A stretch of 64,000 nt of DNA from Hespellia stercorisuis DSM 15480 (GTDB lineage Bacteria > Bacillota > Clostridia > Lachnospirales > Lachnospiraceae): positions 1 through 64,000 of the forward strand of contig NZ_FQZY01000008.1 in assembly GCF_900142165.1 (NCBI RefSeq), written 5' to 3'. The stretch's first letter is position 1. Each line of letters begins with the position of its first letter. Under the pieces are notes generated by a model, which saw only the letters and a program-made list of their open reading frames with translations, did no database searches and was not told the origin of the DNA. This document shows, piece after piece, positions 56,875 to 64,000 of the stretch. Position numbers and translations under genes: made by a program.

Positions 56875-57184
56875 GATTGCAGTGATGGGCGATTATGACA
56901 GTATCTATGGATTCGCTACTCTGGGTCTCAGCATCGTCCCTGTAAGTACCCCGGAAGAAGCAAAGGAAAAACTGCATCAGCTGGCAGGCGGCCAATATGG
57001 AATTATCTATATTACCGAGGCTGTGGCGGCTGAGCTGACAAGAGAAATTGAGAAATATCAAGAACAGATTACACCATCCATTATCCTGATTCCGGGCGTT
57101 TCCGGTAACACGGGAGCTGGAGTACAGGGGGTAAAAGCAACTGTTGAACAGGCAGTCGGCTCTGATATTTTATTCAGTAACTAA
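56867..57184 (+). CDS. ntpG: V-type ATP synthase subunit F
   Basis: 105 residues with MYKIAVMGDYDSIYGFATLGLSIVPVSTPEEA and a C-terminal ILIPGVSGNTGAGVQGVKATVEQAVGSDI, the Rossmann-like fold of subunit F (called NtpG in E. hirae). It binds subunit D in the central shaft. The start overlaps ntpC, showing translational coupling. Confidence 0.92.
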   Translation: MYKIAVMGDYDSIYGFATLGLSIVPVSTPEEAKEKLHQLAGGQYGIIYITEAVAAELTREIEKYQEQITPSIILIPGVSGNTGAGVQGVKATVEQAVGSDILFSN

Positions 57185-57215
57185 ATCGAAAAGTAAAGGT
57201 GGGTGATTCGTCCAA

Positions 57216-58985
57216 ATGAGTAAGGGCACGATAAAAAAAGTAGCAGGACCTCTGGTAATCGCTGAGGGAATGCGCGATGCGAACATGTTCGACGTTGTTC
57301 GTGTAAGTAATCAGAGACTGATTGGTGAGATCATTGAGATGCACGGAGACGAAGCTTCTGTGCAGGTATACGAGGAGACATCAGGCCTTGGACCGGGAGA
57401 ACCGGTAGTATCTATGGAAGTTCCAATGTCCGTAGAGCTTGGACCTGGTCTGATCACAAGTATTTATGATGGTATCCAGAGACCTCTGGATGATATCATG
57501 AAAGTATCCGGCGGAAACAGCCTGAAGCGTGGTGTGGAAGTTCCTTCTCTGAAGAGAGATCTGAAGTGGGAGTTTGTACCAACAGCAAAAGTAGGCGACG
57601 AAGTAGAAGCAGGAGATATCTTCGGTACAGTACAGGAGACACAGGTTGTACAGCAGAAGATTATGATTCCTTATGGAGTCAAAGGAACGATCAAGGAGAT
57701 TAAATCCGGAGAGTTCACAGTAGAAGACGTTGTTGCCGTTGTGACGACAGAAGATGGCGATAAAGAGTTGACAATGATGCAGAAATGGCCGGTTCGTAAA
57801 GGTCGTCCGTATCAGAAAAAACTTCCGCCACAGATGCCGCTCGTAACAGGTCAGCGTGTAGTAGATGCATTTTTCCCGATCGCAAAGGGTGGTGTTGCAG
57901 CCGTTCCCGGACCGTTCGGAAGTGGTAAGACAGTAATCCAGCATCAGCTTGCAAAATGGGCTGAAGCGGATATCGTAGTATACATTGGCTGTGGTGAGCG
58001 TGGAAATGAGATGACGGACGTTCTGAACGAATTCCCGGAATTGAAGGATCCAAAGACAGGCCAGTCTCTGATGCAGAGAACGGTTCTGATCGCAAACACA
58101 TCCGATATGCCTGTTGCGGCCCGTGAGGCTTCAATTTATACAGGTATCACAATCGCTGAGTATTTCCGTGACATGGGATATTCCGTAGCACTGATGGCGG
58201 ACTCTACATCACGTTGGGCTGAGGCACTTCGAGAGATGTCAGGACGTCTGGAAGAGATGCCTGGTGAGGAAGGTTACCCTGCATATCTGGGCAGCCGTCT
58301 TGCACAGTTCTACGAGAGAGCAGGACATGTTGTTTCATTAGGTAAAGAAGGCAGAGAAGGCGCACTGTCAGTTATCGGTGCCGTTTCTCCTCCGGGCGGT
58401 GATATTTCCGAGCCTGTATCCCAGGCAACACTCCGTATCGTAAAGGTATTCTGGGGTCTGGATTCAGCACTTGCTTATAAGAGACATTTCCCGGCTATCA
58501 ACTGGCTGAACAGCTACTCTCTGTATCTGGACGATATGGAGGCATGGTTCAATGAAAATGTTGAGGCCGACTGGATGGATTGCCGTCAGAAGATGATGAG
58601 CTTACTGCAGGATGAGGCAGAGCTCGACGAGATCGTTAAGATGGTAGGTATGGATGCACTGGGACCGGTTGACCGTCTGAAGATGGAAGCAGCCCGCTCT
58701 ATCCGTGAGGACTTCCTGCATCAGAACTCATTCCACGAGATCGATACGTATACATCACTGAGAAAACAGTATCTGATGATGAAGCTTGTAATGGCTTACT
58801 ATGATGAAGCGATCGCTGCATTGGATGAGGGTGCTCCGATGGGTGCTCTGATTGGGCTGGCGGTTCGTGAGAGAATCGGTCGTTACAAATATACATTGGA
58901 AACAGATATCGATGAAGAGTTTAAGAAAATCAGCGAAGAGCTGAGTATGGAAATTGCCAATACAATTGGGAAGGAGGACTTCTAG
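57216..58985 (+). CDS. ntpA: V-type ATP synthase catalytic subunit A
   Basis: 589 residues. N-terminal barrel [24 protein letters not shown], the long non-homologous insert (~115-190), the P-loop [15 protein letters not shown] and the catalytic Glu in [13 protein letters not shown]. Walker B region [31 protein letters not shown] is complete. It hydrolyses or makes ATP. Confidence 0.97.
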   Translation: MSKGTIKKVAGPLVIAEGMRDANMFDVVRVSNQRLIGEIIEMHGDEASVQVYEETSGLGPGEPVVSMEVPMSVELGPGLITSIYDGIQRPLDDIMKVSGGNSLKRGVEVPSLKRDLKWEFVPTAKVGDEVEAGDIFGTVQETQVVQQKIMIPYGVKGTIKEIKSGEFTVEDVVAVVTTEDGDKELTMMQKWPVRKGRPYQKKLPPQMPLVTGQRVVDAFFPIAKGGVAAVPGPFGSGKTVIQHQLAKWAEADIVVYIGCGERGNEMTDVLNEFPELKDPKTGQSLMQRTVLIANTSDMPVAAREASIYTGITIAEYFRDMGYSVALMADSTSRWAEALREMSGRLEEMPGEEGYPAYLGSRLAQFYERAGHVVSLGKEGREGALSVIGAVSPPGGDISEPVSQATLRIVKVFWGLDSALAYKRHFPAINWLNSYSLYLDDMEAWFNENVEADWMDCRQKMMSLLQDEAELDEIVKMVGMDALGPVDRLKMEAARSIREDFLHQNSFHEIDTYTSLRKQYLMMKLVMAYYDEAIAALDEGAPMGALIGLAVRERIGRYKYTLETDIDEEFKKISEELSMEIANTIGKEDF

Positions 58986-58987
58986 AA

Positions 58988-60361
58988 ATGCCAAAAGAAT
59001 ATAGAACCATAAAAGAAGTTGCCGGTCCTCTGATGATGGTAGAAGGCGTAGAAGGTGTATTTTTTGATGAATTAGGTGAGATCGAGCTGGCAAGCGGTGA
59101 GACTCGTCGTTGTAAAGTACTTGAGATTGACGGAAGTAACGCTCTTGTACAGCTGTATGAGAGTGCAACAGGTATCAATCTGTCCAACAGTAAAGTACGT
59201 TTCCTGGGAAGAACCATGGAACTCGGTGTGTCGGAAGACATGCTGGGACGTGTATTTGACGGTGTAGGTAATCCGATCGATGACGGTCCGGAGATCCTGC
59301 CGGAGGCACGTATGGACATCAATGGTCTGGCGATGAACCCGGCAGCGAGAAGCTACCCGGAGGAGTTTATCCAGACAGGAGTATCTGCAATCGACGGACT
59401 GAACACACTGGTTCGTGGACAGAAACTTCCAATCTTCTCAGCATCAGGTCTTCCACATCAGAATCTGGCAGCACAGATTGCAAGACAGGCAAAAGTTCGC
59501 GGTACAGATGAGAACTTCGCCGTTGTATTTGCTGCAATGGGTATTACATTTGAGGAGTCTAACTTCTTTATTGAGAGTTTCAAGGAGACAGGAGCAATCG
59601 ACAGAACGGTTCTGTTTGTAAACCTTGCAAATGACCCTGCTATCGAGCGTATCGCTACACCGCGTATGGCTCTGACCGCAGCGGAGTACCTTGCGTTTGA
59701 AAAAGACATGCATGTACTTGTTATTATGACAGATATCACAAACTACGCGGATGCACTTCGTGAGGTTTCTGCCGCACGTAAAGAGGTACCTGGACGTCGT
59801 GGATATCCTGGATACATGTACACTGACCTTGCTTGTTTATATGAGAGAGCAGGACGTCAGAATGGAAAGAACGGAAGTATCACAATGATCCCGATTCTGA
59901 CCATGCCCGAGGATGATAAGACACATCCAATCCCTGACCTTACAGGATACATCACAGAGGGCCAGATCATTCTGAGCCGTGACCTGTATCGTAAAGGTGT
60001 AACACCTCCGATCGATGTACTTCCTTCTCTTTCACGTCTGAAAGATAAAGGTATCGGTGACGGTAAGACAAGAGCAGATCATTCCAATACGCTGAACCAG
60101 TTATTCGCAGCTTATGCGCGTGGTAAAGATGCAAAAGAGTTGATGGTAATCCTTGGTGAGGCCGCATTGACAGACATCGATATCCTGTATGCAAAATTTG
60201 CAGATGCATTTGAAAACGAATACGTTTCACAGGGATATAATACAGACCGTTCAATCGAGGAGACTCTTGATATCGGATGGAAACTTCTTTCTATGCTTCC
60301 GAGAGCAGAGTTGAAACGTATCGATGATAAGTTCTTGGATGAGCACTACGGAAAACACTAA
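58988..60361 (+). CDS. ntpB: V-type ATP synthase subunit B
   Basis: 457 residues starting [23 protein letters not shown]. The P-loop position reads [14 protein letters not shown], lacking GxxxxGKT as expected for the non-catalytic B subunit. Other family blocks include [15 protein letters not shown] and [25 protein letters not shown]. It starts two bases after the ntpA stop with GGAGG inside the ntpA end. Confidence 0.97.
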   Translation: MPKEYRTIKEVAGPLMMVEGVEGVFFDELGEIELASGETRRCKVLEIDGSNALVQLYESATGINLSNSKVRFLGRTMELGVSEDMLGRVFDGVGNPIDDGPEILPEARMDINGLAMNPAARSYPEEFIQTGVSAIDGLNTLVRGQKLPIFSASGLPHQNLAAQIARQAKVRGTDENFAVVFAAMGITFEESNFFIESFKETGAIDRTVLFVNLANDPAIERIATPRMALTAAEYLAFEKDMHVLVIMTDITNYADALREVSAARKEVPGRRGYPGYMYTDLACLYERAGRQNGKNGSITMIPILTMPEDDKTHPIPDLTGYITEGQIILSRDLYRKGVTPPIDVLPSLSRLKDKGIGDGKTRADHSNTLNQLFAAYARGKDAKELMVILGEAALTDIDILYAKFADAFENEYVSQGYNTDRSIEETLDIGWKLLSMLPRAELKRIDDKFLDEHYGKH

Positions 60362-60379
60362 GGGGAGAGGTGAGTACAT

Positions 60380-61036
60380 TTGGCATCTACACAAATCAAT
60401 CCAACCCGTATGGAGTTGAACAGATTAAAAAAGAAAAAAGTGACAGCCATAAAAGGCCATAAGCTTTTGAAAGATAAGCGGGATGAACTCATGCGCCAGT
60501 ATCTTGACCTGGTTCGGGAGAACATGGCATTGCGTGAGAAGGTAGAAGCTGGAATTCTCTCTGCGAACAAGAACTTTGTTATCGCAAAGGCGGGTATGTC
60601 AGGAGCAGCATTGAACACAGCACTGATGGCGCCGAAACAGGAAGTGAATTTAGGTGTTGGTGAAAAGAACGTCATGAGCGTAAATGTCCCAACGTTTGAA
60701 TACCAGACCAGAACTGCGGATACGAACGACATCTATTCCTATGGATTTGCGTTCACATCCAGCGATCTGGACGGTGCAGTAAAGTCGCTGGCAGACATTC
60801 TGCCGGATATGCTGCGTCTCGCTGAAATCGAAAAGGGCTGCCAGATGATGGCGGCTGAGATCGAGAAGACCAGACGTAGAGTTAACGCTCTGGAGCACGT
60901 AATTATTCCGGAGACAGAAACAAATATTAAGTTTATTACTATGAAGCTGGACGAGAACGACAGAAGTACGACCGTTCGATTGATGAAGGTGAAAGACATG
61001 ATGCTTGAAGAGGCTCATGGATATAGTAAAAAATAA
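60380..61036 (+). CDS. ntpD: V-type ATP synthase subunit D
   Basis: 218 residues from a TTG at 60380 preceded by GGGGAGAGGTGAG. The start INPTRMELNRLKKKKVTAIKGHKLLKDKRDELM and the C-terminal RRVNALEHVIIPETETNIKFI form the antiparallel coiled coil of the central shaft. It ends the V-ATPase operon. A bidirectional terminator is 90 bp on. Confidence 0.94.
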   Translation: MASTQINPTRMELNRLKKKKVTAIKGHKLLKDKRDELMRQYLDLVRENMALREKVEAGILSANKNFVIAKAGMSGAALNTALMAPKQEVNLGVGEKNVMSVNVPTFEYQTRTADTNDIYSYGFAFTSSDLDGAVKSLADILPDMLRLAEIEKGCQMMAAEIEKTRRRVNALEHVIIPETETNIKFITMKLDENDRSTTVRLMKVKDMMLEEAHGYSKK

Positions 61037-61125
61037 TGTGGGAGGACAATTCATGAGGCACAACTGGCAATAGCGGCTGATTCAGCCACGTTGCCAAGCT
61101 TGCCGATTGGACGGTGTCTCCTGAC

Positions 61126-61163
61126 AAAAAAACAAGCGGTGCGAAAGCACAGCTTGTTTTTTT
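61126..61163. terminator. Terminator between ntpD and prs (bidirectional)
   Basis: AACAAGCGGTGC (61131-61142) pairs with GCACAGCTTGTT (61147-61158) with one bulge around GAAA; seven T residues follow on the plus strand and a run of A precedes it, so it can work from both sides. Confidence 0.88.
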
Positions 61164-61311
61164 GGTTGTTAAATTTGTTGAATGGTGCGATGTTTTAATA
61201 GAAAATGTGTCCAAAGCACCACTTGTTTTTTTTCTGTAAGGAAATACATGGTGATCTCCAGGCAGACCCGTACAACTGGATTACAACCAGCAGACCGAAA
61301 TTCCGCATATA

Positions 61312-62502
61312 TTACAGCGAAATTTCCTCCCCGTTGCGATACATCTGCAATACATGCTGAATCCGTTCATTCGGGCTCAGAATGCTGCTGATGGAACCGT
61401 CGTGGTTGAGGGTATCGATAATCAGTGCAATGTATTTGCTCATATCACAGTCGATGTAATATGGTTTGCTCAAAAGCTCCGGTGTCTGGTAGATCAGGTT
61501 GGTGGTGAGGATTCCGGAGATGAGTCCCTCCTCGTAGGCCTGGTCAAACTTGTCGAGACCGTTTGTGAAAAGTCCGAAGGTGGCAGCGGCAAAAACACGT
61601 TTTGCCTTGCGGCGTTTTAACTCTTCTGCGACCTCGAGGATGCTGTCGCCGGAAGAAATCATGTCATCGATGATAATGACATCCTTGCCCTCCACAGAGC
61701 TTCCGAGGAACTCGTGTGCAACGATCGGGTTGCGTCCATCGATAATCTGTGTGTAGTCGCGGCGTTTATAGAACATACCCATGTCGAGACCGAGCACGTT
61801 GGCGAGATAAACCGCACGGTGGGTTCCACCCTCGTCTGGGCTGATCGCCATCATATGATCGCTGTCGATCTGAAGGTCCTTGACCTCTCTGAGAAGTCCT
61901 TTGATGAACTGATAGGCAGACGGCACAGTCTCAAATCCACTGAAGGGAATTGCATTCTGAACACGCGGATCGTGGGCGTCAAAGGTGATAATGTTATCCA
62001 CGCCCATGTGAACCAGTTCCTGGAGTGCAATAGCACAGTCCAGTGATTCACGGCCGCTGCGCTTGTGCTGACGGCTCTCGTAGAGGAATGGCATAATGAC
62101 GTTGATACGGCGTCCCTTTCCGCCTACTGCGGCAATGATACGCTTCAGGTTCTGATAGTGGTCATCTGGGGACATATGGTTGGTGCGGCCGGAAAGCGAG
62201 TAAGTCATGCTGTAGTTACAGACGTCGACCATAAGATAGAGATCTTTTCCCCGGACGGATTCGTTGATGATTCCCTTGGCCTCCCCGGATCCAAATCTCG
62301 GCACACTCGAATTGATAATATAATTATCTCTTTCGTAACCGGAAAAAGCAATATCCTCCTTGTGCTCGATCGAGCTTTCTTTTCTCCACCGCACGAGGTA
62401 ATCATTGACTTTGGCGCCCATCTCGTCGCATCCAGGCAGAGGGATGAGCCCGAGTGCACCTACCGGTATATTTTCTAAAGTTCTTTCTGTTCGACGTAAC
62501 AT
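61312..62502 (-). CDS. prs: Ribose-phosphate pyrophosphokinase (PRPP synthetase), long clostridial type
   Basis: 396 residues from the ATG at 62502 (MLRRTERTLENIPVGALGLIPLPG) after GGAAGGAG; an ORF start 30 bases upstream is less likely. The N-terminal half has the pyrimidine-type Rossmann motifs NVIMPFLYESRQHKRSGRES; the PRPP loop is VIIIDDMISSGDSILEVAEEL. Compared with the ~315-residue E. coli enzyme it has an extended N-terminus and C-terminus, as in other Lachnospiraceae. It makes PRPP from ribose 5-phosphate and ATP. A divergent subfamily, so allostery may differ. Confidence 0.9.
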   Translation of the reverse strand: MLRRTERTLENIPVGALGLIPLPGCDEMGAKVNDYLVRWRKESSIEHKEDIAFSGYERDNYIINSSVPRFGSGEAKGIINESVRGKDLYLMVDVCNYSMTYSLSGRTNHMSPDDHYQNLKRIIAAVGGKGRRINVIMPFLYESRQHKRSGRESLDCAIALQELVHMGVDNIITFDAHDPRVQNAIPFSGFETVPSAYQFIKGLLREVKDLQIDSDHMMAISPDEGGTHRAVYLANVLGLDMGMFYKRRDYTQIIDGRNPIVAHEFLGSSVEGKDVIIIDDMISSGDSILEVAEELKRRKAKRVFAAATFGLFTNGLDKFDQAYEEGLISGILTTNLIYQTPELLSKPYYIDCDMSKYIALIIDTLNHDGSISSILSPNERIQHVLQMYRNGEEISL

Positions 62503-62533
62503 GTTGTTAATTCTCCTTCCTGTCCACACCATA

Positions 62534-63535
62534 TTATTTGGTTTTGGACTGTACGTTCCTTAATTTCTTTTTTAGTCGTATATCATCACCAACTAATTTT
62601 AACATGGTGTAATTACTGGTAATTCTTGAAAATGTCCGCTCTGAGTAAATATCGACCAATGACTCCAGTGAGAGATTGGTTGATATGATTGTCGATTTCC
62701 GATCCAGCAATCGGTCATTGACACAGGAAAAGAGCTGTGATGTCACAAAAGAATTGGTGAGCTCAGTTCCCAGATCATCGATAATCAGCAGATCACAGTT
62801 GAAAATGTAGTCATACATATTCGTTGCGTCGACATCCTTGTCAAATGTGCTCTGGGCCATGACGTGGAACAGTTCGGACGCAGAAAAATAAATCACAGAG
62901 AAGGCCTCATCCATAAGAGCCTTTGCAATACAGTTGGAAAGAAACGTTTTTCCAATACCGGTGTCACCGTAAAGAAAAAGATTCTGAAAATCTGTTCCGA
63001 AGGTGGTGACAAAGTTCTTGCAGGCGGCAAGCGCATCTTCCATAATGTCGTAGGAAGAACGTTTGCTTTTGGGGTCTATGTGATTTTTTGAATAATAATC
63101 CAGAGAGAAGGTATCGAAATTTTCGATTTTTAAAATCTCCTGCAGATTGGATTGCGCATATAGTAGATTGGTAATTGCTTTTTTAAAACAATGGCATTTC
63201 TTATTCCCGATATACCCGGTGTCCTGACAGTCGGGGCAGGTGTAGACCGGATCGAGATACCCGGCGGGAAAACCTGCACTCTCCAGCAGGTGCTCCTTGC
63301 TGTTGCGCAGGATGGCGAGCTCCTCCTTGAGAGAGGTGACAGCGTGGTCATCACCATTGAGCAGTTTTTTTCCGTATTGCACGGAAAGAATGGCTATGGA
63401 ATCATCTAAGTCCTTATATTCCGGTATCCGGGAATACACTTTCTGATAGCGTTCCTCTAAAACATTGCGGTTATGTAACTGTTTCTGTTCATAATCGCGC
63501 ATAATCATGTCATATTGTGATGATTTCAGTGCCAC
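62534..63535 (-). CDS. DnaC/DnaI-like helicase-loader ATPase
   Basis: 333 residues. N-terminal helical part (~1-95), a zinc-ribbon-like CPDCQDTGYIGNKKCHCF (about 100-117), then an AAA+ domain with Walker A LYGDTGIGKTFLSN, Walker B CDLLIIDDLGTELTN and a sensor-type STIISTNLS. This is the layout of DnaI/DnaC-type loaders of the replicative helicase. It lies 13 bp from the DnaD-like gene and is probably co-transcribed with it. Confidence 0.9.
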   Translation of the reverse strand: MALKSSQYDMIMRDYEQKQLHNRNVLEERYQKVYSRIPEYKDLDDSIAILSVQYGKKLLNGDDHAVTSLKEELAILRNSKEHLLESAGFPAGYLDPVYTCPDCQDTGYIGNKKCHCFKKAITNLLYAQSNLQEILKIENFDTFSLDYYSKNHIDPKSKRSSYDIMEDALAACKNFVTTFGTDFQNLFLYGDTGIGKTFLSNCIAKALMDEAFSVIYFSASELFHVMAQSTFDKDVDATNMYDYIFNCDLLIIDDLGTELTNSFVTSQLFSCVNDRLLDRKSTIISTNLSLESLVDIYSERTFSRITSNYTMLKLVGDDIRLKKKLRNVQSKTK

Positions 63536-63548
63536 GGTAGACTCCTTT

Positions 63549-64000
63549 TTAATTACTGTTCAGCAGTTGTTCTTCGAGAGAATCCATATCATAGGTGCGT
63601 CCCTCAAAGTTATTTGATTTGGTCACGGCTTTTTTGCCGGACGCTTTTTTACTCTGTTTTGACTTCTGATAAGCAGCGTCGAGTGCACTTATGTCGGTCA
63701 GGTGGTGAACGTTGTTCTCGAACCATCTCTTTAAAATGGTATCGGTATATTCAAAGCTTGGCTGATGCGTCACGGAAATTGTGCGCGCACAGGCCTCCTG
63801 AACAATATCCAGGGAAAATCCGTATTCGCCGGTCCACTTGTTGATGTAGGCGACCTCTGCGGGTGCCGGAGCCCGTCCCTTGATTCCGAAAGCGTTCAAC
63901 ACGGTATAGCAGTTTTTGTTGTAGGTGAGCGCTCTCGCCTTGGCGTCCTCGACAGTGTGAATGTGTGAATCAGACCAGGAGAGTGCTACTTTCTGTATGT
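63549..64000 (-). CDS. DnaD-like replication initiation protein (C-terminal part, cut by the window edge)
   Basis: The frame is open to base 64000, so the N-terminus lies outside. The visible 150 residues contain the DnaD C-terminal domain: a YINKWTGEYGFSLDIVQEACARTI block, then YTDTILKRWFENNVHHLTDIS (the YxxxIlxxW motif), followed by a Lys-rich linker and the tail FEGRTYDMDSLEEQLLNSN. DnaD-type proteins help load the replicative helicase with the DnaI-like partner encoded downstream. Confidence 0.88.
   Translation of the reverse strand, partial: IQKVALSWSDSHIHTVEDAKARALTYNKNCYTVLNAFGIKGRAPAPAEVAYINKWTGEYGFSLDIVQEACARTISVTHQPSFEYTDTILKRWFENNVHHLTDISALDAAYQKSKQSKKASGKKAVTKSNNFEGRTYDMDSLEEQLLNSN

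Noticed and set aside
61053-61073. Six-codon ORF with a good ribosome-binding site after ntpD
   Set aside because: Too short to support as a gene; it is followed by a hairpin but has no link to a downstream gene on that strand.

Overview
The window looks like a chromosomal segment of an anaerobic gut Clostridium relative, most likely family Lachnospiraceae (inference from gene content). The pointers are a large clostridial SRP RNA, a complete F-type and a complete V-type ATPase, a DUF6128-like protein, a DUF4080 radical SAM protein, a ~396-residue PRPP synthetase, a type III-like JetABC (Wadjet) cassette and a split glycine decarboxylase-like pair. There are no rRNA genes, CRISPR arrays or intact transposases. 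An IS66 fragment and several repeat elements are present.

Layout. 1-2.8 kb: IS66 tail, then an MGMT-like protein and an ABC-class ATPase with an RGG-rich insert, bracketed by two copies of a hairpin-rich repeat. 2.8-4.45 kb: decayed genes (an unknown fragment, a metallophosphoesterase, an Rpn nuclease) around a tRNA-Val(CAC)/tRNA-Ala(CGC) pair. 4.45-11.3 kb (minus): a catabolic-looking operon of GPH-type transporter, GcvPA-like, GcvPB-like and ATP-NAD kinase-like proteins, behind a textbook MerR-type promoter and next to a MerR regulator. 11.4-18.9 kb: jetA-jetB-jetC without jetD, then an EamA transporter and rpe. 18.9-25 kb: a large membrane protein, a surface-protein gene with a duplicated 3' end, and a CyuA-like desulfidase. 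25.2-31.8 kb: atpBEFHAGDC, closed by a 222-bp near-palindrome. 32-44 kb: a degenerate GGDEF/EAL protein, a phosphopantetheinyl transferase, glnK-amtB, an HTH-like acidic protein, a dGTPase, a DUF6128-like protein, PutP and a dicarboxylate/amino-acid symporter. 44-52 kb: tadA, SRP RNA, repeats, radical SAM, VanW, AIR-synthase-like, Lrp, aminotransferase and trmL. 52.4-61 kb: the V-ATPase operon. 61.3-64 kb (minus): prs, a DnaC/DnaI-like loader and a DnaD-like gene cut by the window edge.

How parts work together. The c subunit of the F-ATPase lacks the Na+ ligand glutamine, whereas the V-ATPase K subunit keeps the full Enterococcus-type Na+ ligand set, so the cell probably couples one rotary enzyme to H+ and the other to Na+; PutP and the second symporter would use such gradients. 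GlnK-AmtB handles ammonium. The least explained units are the GcvP-like/GPH operon, whose A and B subunits depart from classical P-protein motifs and which has no H, T or L protein nearby, and the JetABC cassette lacking its nuclease.
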